Source: Minisyncoccota bacterium (lineage in GTDB: Bacteria; Patescibacteria; Paceibacteria; UBA9973; UBA918). From it: a DNA stretch of 64,000 nt. The DNA lies in the NCBI GenBank assembly GCA_021734905.1, contig JAIPIB010000003.1:1-64000 (forward strand). Reading direction: 5' to 3'. A program made the translations under genes and the position numbers. The notes below the pieces were generated by a model. The model was not told where the DNA came from, did not search any database, and worked only from the letters and a program-made list of their open reading frames with translations. Positions 45,044 through 53,430 of this stretch are shown in pieces; the stretch's first letter is position 1; each line of letters opens with the position of its first letter.

Positions 45044-45907
45044 TTATTCTTCATTCTGCTCTATAGACTCTTCATGCACATCCAATTCCTCATTTACAAA
45101 AATTTTGTTGTTGAATCGTGCGTCAATGTAGTTAAAATTACCTGGTTTAATGTGAGCAAATTCCTTTGCTGAAAGGACTGATTGAAGATTATCAAATGAC
45201 TGGTTGAGGTCTTTCCATTTTGCAACGTAAATCATACCGCCGCCATTAACAAAAAATTTGATATCTCCAACACCTGTATGTACAAGAGATGTAATACGAA
45301 AACCTAGTTCTTTATTCGCTCGTGCAATAAAATTATCGATGTCAGACAGCACAGCTTCTTCAATAACCGAACCCGACATAATTGAATCTATATCTTCAAC
45401 ATAATGGCGAACAAGAGTCCCTCCATGGAGAAGTGGCGCAGTTGCAAAGGCATAGCCTTTAACATCAATAAAATAGCAGGGCTCGTCATCTTTCTCATAT
45501 ATGCACCACAGTGCATGAGGCGCAAATTCTTCAAACGAAACTTCTAGCGTCTTGTTTGATGGATGTGTGATTTCAATATTATGAATTCGAGGAGTCTTTT
45601 CAATTACTTCAACAATCCGGTCGTGTGGGTAAAAATACACAAAGCGCTTCGGAACAACCAAGTAGTAAGCACCCTGAAGCTCACCATTAACACTATTTCT
45701 AATTTCATCATGCGAGATAGTCTCACCTCCACGAATGACAACATCGTTGATTGTAAAAAATTCAAGTCGAGTAACGTACCAAATAAGAACAATCCCTAAT
45801 ACAACAAGAAGTAGCTTCAGAACTCCAAAGAAAATTTGACGCGCGAATGAAGTCTTCTCTTTTGCGCGTATTCTTCCTCGCGTTTTTTTTCTTTCAAAAA
45901 ATCCCAC
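45044..45907 (-). CDS. ftsQ: FtsQ/DivIB-like cell-division protein
   Basis: A basic cytoplasmic N-terminus, one membrane helix (FFGVLKLLLVVLGIVLIWYV) and a POTRA-type domain (LEFFTINDVVIRGGETISHDEI) followed by the FtsQ beta domain (IHNIEITHPSNKTLEVSFEE, CYFIDVKGYAFA). The family links early and late divisome proteins. It is placed between serS and dus, away from any mur cluster in this window. The acidic tail (DVHEESIEQNEE) is unusual. Confidence 0.82.
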   Translation of the reverse strand: MGFFERKKTRGRIRAKEKTSFARQIFFGVLKLLLVVLGIVLIWYVTRLEFFTINDVVIRGGETISHDEIRNSVNGELQGAYYLVVPKRFVYFYPHDRIVEVIEKTPRIHNIEITHPSNKTLEVSFEEFAPHALWCIYEKDDEPCYFIDVKGYAFATAPLLHGGTLVRHYVEDIDSIMSGSVIEEAVLSDIDNFIARANKELGFRITSLVHTGVGDIKFFVNGGGMIYVAKWKDLNQSFDNLQSVLSAKEFAHIKPGNFNYIDARFNNKIFVNEELDVHEESIEQNEE

Positions 45908-45909
45908 AT

Positions 45910-47172
45910 CTATTGAATTACATCTGTTCCCATAAATGGAATAAGTACATCAGGAACTTTTACAGTTCCATCTTCTTGTTGAAAGTTTTCGACAAGTGAG
46001 ACAAGAATTCGTGGAGTTGGAATGGCTGTACAATTTAAGGAGTGCGCATACCGTAGCTTTCCTTCCGTATCCTTATAGCGAATGTTAAATCGACGTGTCT
46101 GGAAATCATGGAAGTATGATGCGGAACTAATCTCACGGTATTTTTCTTCACCTGGAACCCAAAGCTCAATATCATATTTTTTCACCTGTCCCTGCCCAAG
46201 ATCACCTCCACAGTTAATGACCGTACGGTACGGAATGCCCAGTGACTCAATAAATTCCTCAGTATTTTTATTCAACCACTCGTGCCACTTTACTGATTCC
46301 TCATGACTTGCTTCGCAAAGAAGTACTTGCTCGAGCTTATAAAATTCATGCACGCGAATAAGTCCCTTTGTATCTTTCCCGTGACTTCCTGCTTCACGAC
46401 GAAAACATGGAGAGAACGAAAGCCATTTGATTGGGAGATCACTTTTTTCGATAATGTCATCAGCATAATACCCCATCGTCGAAACCTCTGCCGTTCCCAC
46501 AAGATAATCCTCGTCTTGCGTTTTATAAACATCTTCAGCGTCATTAGGAAGATGTCCTGTTCCATACAGATTACTCTTACGAACAATTGCCGGAACAATG
46601 AGTGGATCAAAACCTCGGTCTAAAAAGAATTTTTGTGCATAATTCCAAATTGCCCACGATAGGCGTGCACCATTCTTTTGGAGGTAGTACCCACGAAATC
46701 CATGAACCTTTGTACCACGCTCAAAATCAACCATTTTAAGAGCTGTCATGATGTCTGTGTGACTTTTTGGAGTAAACGGAAATACTGTCTTTTCTCCCCA
46801 TGTCTTTATCTCCTTGTTATCAGAATCATCCTTTCCTACTGGTACTGACATGTCAGGAATATTCGGGACCTGCAACATCAGCTCTTGCCATTTTTGCATA
46901 ACTTCCTTTAGCTCTTCCTCTTCTTTTTGAATCTCATCCTTCAAAATCTTCATCTCAGCAATAAGTTGTGCTCGTACAGACTCATCGGTGGCAAGTGCAA
47001 CCTCACGAGAAACGGTATTCTGTTCTGCTTTCTTTGCCTCTACTGACAATAGCATTTGTTTACGTGTGTCATCGAGTGCAACAAGACCATCAAGATCAAC
47101 AGTCATACACTTCTTAGCAGCACCCATTTTGATAAGGTCAAGATTCTCTCGTATGAATTTTATATCCAACAT
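45910..47172 (-). CDS. serS: Seryl-tRNA synthetase
   Basis: Class II synthetase that charges tRNA-Ser: N-terminal coiled-coil arm (about residues 30-105), then motif 2 SPCFRREAGSHGKDTKGLIRVHEFYKLEQV and motif 3 HSLNCTAIPTPRILVSLVENFQQEDG. Length 420 is normal. A promoter TTGAGT-16-TATAAT (about 47193-47220) overlaps the T tract of the terminator of the neighbouring gene. The predicted leader is only about 14 nt with no Shine-Dalgarno. Confidence 0.97.
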   Translation of the reverse strand: MLDIKFIRENLDLIKMGAAKKCMTVDLDGLVALDDTRKQMLLSVEAKKAEQNTVSREVALATDESVRAQLIAEMKILKDEIQKEEEELKEVMQKWQELMLQVPNIPDMSVPVGKDDSDNKEIKTWGEKTVFPFTPKSHTDIMTALKMVDFERGTKVHGFRGYYLQKNGARLSWAIWNYAQKFFLDRGFDPLIVPAIVRKSNLYGTGHLPNDAEDVYKTQDEDYLVGTAEVSTMGYYADDIIEKSDLPIKWLSFSPCFRREAGSHGKDTKGLIRVHEFYKLEQVLLCEASHEESVKWHEWLNKNTEEFIESLGIPYRTVINCGGDLGQGQVKKYDIELWVPGEEKYREISSASYFHDFQTRRFNIRYKDTEGKLRYAHSLNCTAIPTPRILVSLVENFQQEDGTVKVPDVLIPFMGTDVIQ

Positions 47173-47223
47173 ATTATTGAAACTAGTCTTTTATTATACG
47201 CATCTTTAAAAATTACTCAAAAA

Positions 47224-47248
47224 ACAGCAACGTGTGTGCGTTGCTGTT
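47224..47248 (-). terminator. Terminator of the 123-residue hypothetical gene
   Basis: The stem AACAGCAACG/CGTTGCTGTT is followed on the minus strand by T-rich sequence. A second short palindrome (CAGTGAGCGCGCTCACTG) overlaps the stop codon. Confidence 0.85.
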
Positions 47249-47262
47249 TTCAGTGAGCGCGC

Positions 47263-47634
47263 TCACTGTCGCCTTTCCTTCTCAACAAAAACAAAACCCT
47301 GTCTTCCGTTACAATCAAGAAGTAATTCGGTACACCATGCTTCCGGAATCGGAGTCTCGCCGTCCTTTCCAAGTGTACTGATCTGAAGCATTCCTTCCAC
47401 ACCATCCACATACTGAACCAGTGACACATAATCCAAATCATTGGAAAGTAGCGGCATTAATCTTGAAGTGAAATTCTCAAGATCTCCAGATTGAAATGGA
47501 AAATATTTGAGACTTTCGAGATAGGAAAGAAATGCATTCAGATCAATTAAATTTGACTCTGGTATTACAAGAACACACGCAACATTGTTGATTAGTATAC
47601 TTCTTGAAAAGAAGTTAACTTCATGCGGTACCAT
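47263..47634 (-). CDS. Stand-alone hypothetical protein
   Basis: The 123-residue soluble protein has no recognised motif. It contains two cysteines (NNVACVLVI, EAWCTELLLDCNG) and a C-terminal GFVFVEKERRQ. The gene has a clear GGGAG Shine-Dalgarno 7 nt before the ATG, a promoter TTGACA-17-TATTGT on the minus strand (47667-47695) and a private terminator, and belongs to the SD-led class described in the findings. Confidence 0.6.
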   Translation of the reverse strand: MVPHEVNFFSRSILINNVACVLVIPESNLIDLNAFLSYLESLKYFPFQSGDLENFTSRLMPLLSNDLDYVSLVQYVDGVEGMLQISTLGKDGETPIPEAWCTELLLDCNGRQGFVFVEKERRQ

Positions 47635-47731
47635 TTTGCTCTCCCAAGGAACATAAATTTAAATGAACAATAAGACCTTCGGTGTAAAATGTCAAAGAGG
47701 ATAGTCCACGGCGTGATACACTTTTTTAAGT

Positions 47732-48592
47732 ATGGATTACCCTATCCAAAAACTCACAGTAGACGAATTCCCTCCTCTACTTTGTGAAATTCCTAAACCT
47801 CCTAAAGAACTATATCTTAAAGGGACCCTACCACCGCAAGGCACTTCGTGCCTTGCGGTGGTAGGGTCCCGTAATTACACAAATTATGGAAAGCAAGTAG
47901 TTGAATACCTCATCAGCGGACTTCGAGGATATCCTATTTCAATAATTTCTGGACTCGCACTCGGTATTGACTCCCTTGCACACACAGCAGCTCTAAGTAC
48001 AGGTCTCCATACACTAGCGGTGCCTGGATCAGGAATAGATGATACGGTCATTTACCCACGCAGAAACCTTACTCTTGCACAACAAATACTTGGGCAAGGT
48101 GGTGGCCTTCTCAGTGAATTTGAACCGACCTTCAGAGCAACACCATGGTCTTTTCCACAACGCAACCGAATTATGGCTGGATTGTCTCACGCAGTCTTAC
48201 TCATTGAAGCAAGCGAACGTTCAGGCACGCTTATTACCGCTCGACTCACTGCAGACTATAACCGAGAACTACTTGTCGTCCCCGGTAACATTTTTTCAGA
48301 AAATAGTGCAGGCAGTCATCAATTCCTTAAACTCGGCGCAACCCCAGTAACAACTCCCGAGGATATTTTGATCGCCCTTAATATTGATGAAAAAATTGAA
48401 ACACAAACACAAAATCAGCTCTTCACTGAGGAAGAGCTAACCATCCTCAACCTCCTCTCCGAACCAAAGGACAGCGATACGATAATTCGTCTCTTTCCTT
48501 CATCACCACAAGAAACAGTCACACTCCTCATGCACATGGAACTCAATGGACTCATTACCGAACAGAACGGGGTGTTTTATCGTACTACTTAG
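47732..48592 (+). CDS. dprA: DprA/Smf DNA-processing protein
   Basis: DprA protects incoming single-stranded DNA and loads RecA during transformation. The Rossmann-like core is complete: LAVVGSRNYTNYGKQVVEYL, ISGLALGIDSLAHTAAL, TLAVPGSGIDDTVIYPRRN, SEFEPTFRATPWSFPQRNRIMAGLSHAVLLIEASERSGTLITA. A C-terminal winged-helix region (EEELTILNLLSEPKDSDTI) follows. The coding sequence holds a perfect 23-bp inverted repeat at 47822-47870. The presence of dprA fits the DNA-uptake lifestyle proposed for CPR bacteria. Confidence 0.95.
   Translation: MDYPIQKLTVDEFPPLLCEIPKPPKELYLKGTLPPQGTSCLAVVGSRNYTNYGKQVVEYLISGLRGYPISIISGLALGIDSLAHTAALSTGLHTLAVPGSGIDDTVIYPRRNLTLAQQILGQGGGLLSEFEPTFRATPWSFPQRNRIMAGLSHAVLLIEASERSGTLITARLTADYNRELLVVPGNIFSENSAGSHQFLKLGATPVTTPEDILIALNIDEKIETQTQNQLFTEEELTILNLLSEPKDSDTIIRLFPSSPQETVTLLMHMELNGLITEQNGVFYRTT
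47822..47870. repeat. Perfect 23-bp inverted repeat inside dprA
   Basis: Two 23-nt arms (starting GGGACCCTACC and ending GGTAGGGTCCC) flank the 3-nt loop TTC. The stretch encodes GTLPPQGTSCLAVVGS at the start of the Rossmann core, so it is translated. Confidence 0.95.
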
Positions 48593-48600
48593 CTACTTCT

Positions 48601-49431
48601 TTATATCACCCTCCTGAGTGTCCCATCTTCCTGCATTTCCACAGCCTCAACATTTTTGATGCTATGGTCTCCGGTATCTTTCTCTAGTGCGACGCTCATG
48701 TAGTTTTCATGTCCAAATGCAAGAATATTGACTCGTTTATCTCCACTCGCTTTCTCTCTCGCAAACTCTGCGAGACGTTTCATGTTCTTAAACTGTGTCT
48801 CGTAGAGCTCTTCCGATGTCACAATTGATGGGTCAATTTTCTTTGCCTCTTCAGCATGCGCGTCGAAGTTTGCTCCCCACGAGCCCTTGTCATCCTTCGA
48901 AACAATTTCTTTAATCTTCTCAAACATTCGTCTTGTTTCATTTCCTACCTTTTCCCAATTTACTTTGGGAAGATATGCGGGTGAGTTGAATGCACTCAGA
49001 ATGAGTTGATTCTTGCTTCCAAGAGATAATGTATCGAGTGTGCGAACATATCCTTCACCAACTTTCGTCGCTAGCTCCATGCCAGTCTTTTCATGAAGAA
49101 CAACTTCAATACCTCGTGCCTTTGCAATATCAACGTATATCTTCGCTGTTTCGAGCGCGCGCATCTGTGTACTTGAAACCGCATACACTACATCTTCATC
49201 AGCACTAAATGTCTCAAAGAACTTCTCAGCTTCCCTCTGTGCGAGCTCAACTCCGGCTGGTGGCAAGTCAGGAACCTGTTCCTCTAGATTCATATCTGCC
49301 TCAGGATTTTCGGAAGCAAACGCTTCTGCGTAACTTGCATAGGTGGCTTTTGAATGCCTAATAAAAAAGACTCTCATCCTTTTCTCTATCTCAACACTTT
49401 CATTACTTTTTCCTTGCTCAAAACCAAACAT
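48601..49431 (-). CDS. Histidine-phosphatase-like protein
   Basis: After about 18 residues it has RVFFIRHSKATYASYAEAF, an RHS variant of the RHG phosphatase motif, then LPPAGVELAQREAEKFFETF, VYAVSSTQMRALETAKIYVD and the second His in ILAFGHENYMSVALEK. It begins 9 bp after the PEP-synthase-like gene and is co-transcribed with it. The substrate is unknown. Confidence 0.8.
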   Translation of the reverse strand: MFGFEQGKSNESVEIEKRMRVFFIRHSKATYASYAEAFASENPEADMNLEEQVPDLPPAGVELAQREAEKFFETFSADEDVVYAVSSTQMRALETAKIYVDIAKARGIEVVLHEKTGMELATKVGEGYVRTLDTLSLGSKNQLILSAFNSPAYLPKVNWEKVGNETRRMFEKIKEIVSKDDKGSWGANFDAHAEEAKKIDPSIVTSEELYETQFKNMKRLAEFAREKASGDKRVNILAFGHENYMSVALEKDTGDHSIKNVEAVEMQEDGTLRRVI

Positions 49432-49440
49432 ATAAAATAA

Positions 49441-52400
49441 TTATTTTCTTTTAATCACCCACACTACCCCATTATCTGCATCCACCTCGACAAGGTCGCC
49501 GTCTTTGAGGACTTGCGTGGCTATTTTTGTGCCCACCACACAGGGTATCCCGAGCTCACGGGAAACTATTGCAGCGTGACACACCACCCCGCCTTCATCG
49601 GTCACGATTCCTGAACACTTTTTCATTGCAGGGACATAGTCTGGTGACGTTGCATACGTGATCATAATGTCACCTTCAGCAACATGAGCGAGATCTGCTT
49701 TTACAAGTACCATCTTCACTCTCCCCTGTACCCTTCCCGTTGATGCTGATGCCCCTTTAATTTCTTCAGTGTCACTCACTTCCAGTGATGCAAGTTGTAT
49801 CCCAAATTCTTTAAGCATCTCTTCCGTTACCGCTGTGGGAGAAAAATGGGTATTCCCCTGTATTGTAAGGAGTCCACATCCGCTACTACGACGTTCTATT
49901 TCTGCAATCTCTTCTGGCGAAAGTGTTTCTCCTCTATATGCCTCTTCGGGGGTCATGAGGTGTGCTATCTGCCCAAGATTTGGAAGTGTTCGTGTGATGT
50001 ATTCGAGATACACCCTATCACCCTCATCTGAGTATTCCTGTGTCTCCTTGCGCACCTTGAGAGCTTTCACACGCAAATCCTCTGGCATACCCTCCCTGTC
50101 AGGAATGACAAAAATATATGCCATCGGCCCCCACCACCGCATGTAGTGGGTATAGAATGATTTCAAATCTCCTGACGATGAGATATGCTTCTCTCCATTC
50201 AAATATGGAAGAAGTTCTTTCCAGTGTGTATAAAAATCTTCAATGACAGTATCGAGAATAGAAGGATTATCAATAATCCCTTTCACAATACGGTCAAAGA
50301 TAGTCTTGAGTTCATCGAGGTCGTAGTACACATCGAGAACCCCTCGCTCGTTACGCACAAAAAGCATGTTCTTGATATTGGTGTCGTGAATATACTCATC
50401 AAAACAATCTCTGTTTGATTCATTCCAAACATGAGCATAAAACATCGAATGCTCGCGACTCATGTATTTTGAAAGAACAATTTCTTTTTCCTCCGCTCTC
50501 TTCAACACCCGCACCACCCCATTATCCGCATCTACCTCGACAAGGTCGCCGTCTTTGAAGGTTTTTGTTCCAAATTTTGTACCAATAACACAAGGCTTTT
50601 TTAGTTCGCGCGCAACAATGGCTGCGTGACAAAGCAGACCACCTCCATCAGTCACAATGGCCCCCGCTTTCTTCATAAGTGGAACAAAATTTGGATCGGT
50701 CATTCCAGTGACAAGAATTTCACCCTCAGCAATCTCTGCACTTTTGTAGTTTTTAATAACACGACATACACCTGTGACCTTACCTGGAAAAGCTGAATTT
50801 CCTTTCAGTACTCCTTCTCCAGAAGCTTTGCTCCATTCTGTCTCAATATCATCGGCAATTTGCTCATCGAGGATCTGATATCCATTTTCATCAGCATACA
50901 CCCCGCATCTTTTGTATCGATTCTGTAAAACTTCTGGTGAGATTTTTGTTATTCCATTTACAATGTCGTATGCCTCGTAGCTGAGTGCAAACATGAGTTG
51001 TTCCTTCGTGTACCTGTCCTTAATATCATCAATAACACGCATTATGATTGCATCAATATCGAGAAAAAGTGTTTCAGAATAACGGCGGGCATCTTCAAAT
51101 TCCCTAAAGATGACTTGCTCTTCTTTCCCCGAAAGAAAATTTGAAGCAGTCTTAGAAGCAACCTGACATGCAGTATAAAAATCATAAAGCTTTTTCAGCT
51201 CATTAAGATGATCAAAAAAATTCGCCGCATCCAGATTTTTTGACATCTCACGTATTGCATCTGCAGTATCTTTAAATTTTTGAATCCAGGTCGTCCTAAA
51301 AATCTCATCTTTTGCTCTTCCGGCTAGATACAATCCAAGCTCTTCATATTCATTTGAAGGCAGATATGCTGTCGCTGCACCGTCATGATATGAAATATAT
51401 ACGAAGCTTAAATTCTTTCCAAAAAAATCATTGAAAGTCTTGAAATACCCGTTTGCCGCAATCGAGTAATGAAGCAGAGAAAAAGGACCAGCCCAGTCAA
51501 TCTGACAATCTGTTAGCTTGAGTTTCTTGACAATGTCCGTATCTGCCAAATTACTGTTAGACTCAGAAATGTCTGAAAGGGTCGTAATCGGCCGACTCTG
51601 CACGATGTAGAACTTCCCCGCCCGCCCACCTTCGGCATTCGGACATGCCTCATACGCCCATTCAATGTCACAGGGAAAACCGTAGTGATTCTCTATGTGT
51701 AAAATAAGCTCTGATAGTTCAAGAATTTGTGACTCGGTAAGTACCTGTGACGATGCCTTTGGCTCAGGGATTGTTTGCCACTCGTTTCCCCCCGCTTCAC
51801 CGACTCTATAGAGGGCACGTGTCTGTGTGCTCACGTTGATATCAATAATCTCTCGTGGACTCTTCCCCACGACATAGCTATCGGGAGTGACTTGTCCGGA
51901 GACAATGGCTTCACCGAGACCAAAACCCGCTTCGATGATGAGCTGGTTTCTGTCTTCGGTGACCGGATGCACTGAGAAGGTAATGCCAGAGACTTCACTC
52001 TCCACCATTTTCTGCACCACCACCGCAACTGATATTTTAGAATCGTGGAGTCCTTGTTCAAATCGATAGAAGATTGCCGAGGGGTGAAGAGTGATGCCCA
52101 ACAGCGCTGTACGTTCTCAAGGAGTGTTGCTCCGGTTGTATTGAGAAAACTATCGAGTTGTCCTGCCCACGCCGCGCTCGCAGAGTCCTCTGCAGTTGCA
52201 CTTGATCGGACAGCGACGAATGGAGTATTGAGACTTGCAAATGAGGTGTTGACGAGGAGGGCAATATCTTCTGGCATTTTTGCCTCAAGAATGAGTTTCT
52301 GGATTGTCTCTGAAGCATACTCAGTCGTGTGCATTGCTTTTGTATCAACACCGTGGAGAATTGAGTCAATTTCCACATTGAGGTCTGTCTCTTCAAGGAA

Positions 52401-52544
52401 ACGCTCAAAAGCGCTTGAGAGCACAACAAAACCAGGGGGGACGGGGATTCCTGCTTGGGTCATTTCTCCAAGGGAGGCGCCTTTACCGCCCGCAATTCCT
52501 GCGTCGTGTCTGCCTAGCTCCCCGAATACTCGTATGAGTTCCAT
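49441..52544 (-). pseudogene. PEP-synthase-like phosphotransferase with a frameshift
   Basis: The N-terminal frame (52544 to about 52078) has the PPDK_N ATP-binding domain: AGGKGASLGEMTQAGIPVPPGF, VAVRSSATAEDSASAAWAGQ. It loses frame after CWASLFTPR; the second frame resumes with AIFYRFEQGLHD and VVVQKMVESEVSGITFSV. One missing G near 52077-52079 explains this. Downstream are two helical regions, each followed by a swivelling phospho-His domain (GGLLCHAAIVARELKKPCVIGT and GGVVCHAAIVSRELGIPCVVGT). The PEP-binding TIM barrel of true PpsA is absent, so the architecture is closer to rifampin-phosphotransferase-type enzymes with a duplicated His domain. TACAAT lies 8 nt before ATG 52544. The gene may be intact in the cell if the gap is a sequencing error. 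Confidence 0.8.
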
Positions 52545-52649
52545 AGGCTCAAATTGTATCACAGAAATTAATAACTTTCACCAATGCCCTAGACTTTACT
52601 TAAAATGTTACTTTTCTTACCCTACTCAAGAGCAGAAAAGCTCTAATGA

Positions 52650-53276
52650 ATGTATAATAACAAACATGATCTTGAGTTATTTAAAAAACAATTTATCCGG
52701 GAAGAACTTGGTATCACCGACGAATACGGAAGCATTTTCACATTTATAGACTTCGGAAATGTGAATAAGAAGTTAGAAATCAATATCGCTCTGCTTAAAG
52801 ACTTTTCATATTATTTTTCATTAAGTACTCGTTTTTATTACGGACACGACCCAGCGAATATAGGTTCAATGGGGTTTTTAAGAAAGACAAGGGATATTTT
52901 TGGAAAGAGCAAGGTTTTTACAAAACCACTCCAAAAGGTTAGACATCATCTCAAAGACAACGAAAGAGAAACGAACACGCGGAACCTTTTTCATGATACT
53001 GACGGTGACTACATTTTGCTTCCTAAATGTAATTTTGATGTTGAAATTTCAGTTGATGCAATAAAGCTTTCAGAACACTATGATACATTTTGCCTTTTCT
53101 CGGGTGATGCCGATTTTGTATACTTAAATAGCTACCTTAGGAATAAAGGAAAGAAAATAATTTTGATTAAAGGAGGGCACATAACTGATAATCTTCGTAA
53201 ATCTGCAGACAAGGTAATTAATGCTCAGAACATTAAAAAATATATTACGCAAACAAAGCAAAAACCTGGCGGTTAG
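52650..53276 (+). CDS. NYN-domain (PIN-like) putative RNase
   Basis: The NYN/LabA-like fold is visible: IFTFIDFGNVNKKLEI with the first acidic residue, VEISVDAIKLSEHYDTFCLFSGDADFVYLNSYLRNKGKKIILI with the central Asp pair, and a final DNLRKSADKVI. Proteins of this type are metal-dependent nucleases or RNA-binding proteins. The stop codon lies inside the terminator hairpin, so translation and termination overlap. Confidence 0.85.
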   Translation: MYNNKHDLELFKKQFIREELGITDEYGSIFTFIDFGNVNKKLEINIALLKDFSYYFSLSTRFYYGHDPANIGSMGFLRKTRDIFGKSKVFTKPLQKVRHHLKDNERETNTRNLFHDTDGDYILLPKCNFDVEISVDAIKLSEHYDTFCLFSGDADFVYLNSYLRNKGKKIILIKGGHITDNLRKSADKVINAQNIKKYITQTKQKPGG

Positions 53277-53286
53277 CCAGGTTTTG
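53262..53286 (+). terminator. Terminator overlapping the 3' end of the NYN gene
   Basis: The stem AAAACCTGGC/GCCAGGTTTT with loop GGTTA contains the stop codon of the gene. Confidence 0.8.
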
Positions 53287-53393
53287 CGGATTGTAAACCC
53301 GAATCCTCGGGCAGGTATATACACTATATATAAGATATGCCGAAATGCAAATGACTTATGGTGGTAATCTGTAGCGTTTCTGACACTTCTTAT

Positions 53394-53422
53394 TTGACAC
53401 AATAGCTATTACCTAGTATCTA
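53394..53422 (+). promoter_or_regulatory. topA promoter, leaderless type
   Basis: TTGACA (53394-53399) and TATCTA (53417-53422) are spaced by 17 bp, and the topA ATG lies 8 nt after the -10, so the transcript should start at or next to the ATG. Confidence 0.75.
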
Positions 53423-53430
53423 TTGAGTGC

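Noticed and set aside
52650..52665. TATAAT at the start of the NYN gene as its promoter
   Set aside because: The hexamer lies within the first codons of the only good frame, so a leaderless start there would give no in-frame ATG; the real promoter is not clear.
52045..52749. Plus-strand frame of 234 residues opposite the PEP-synthase N-terminus
   Set aside because: It mirrors the conserved PPDK_N coding sequence and has no family features.
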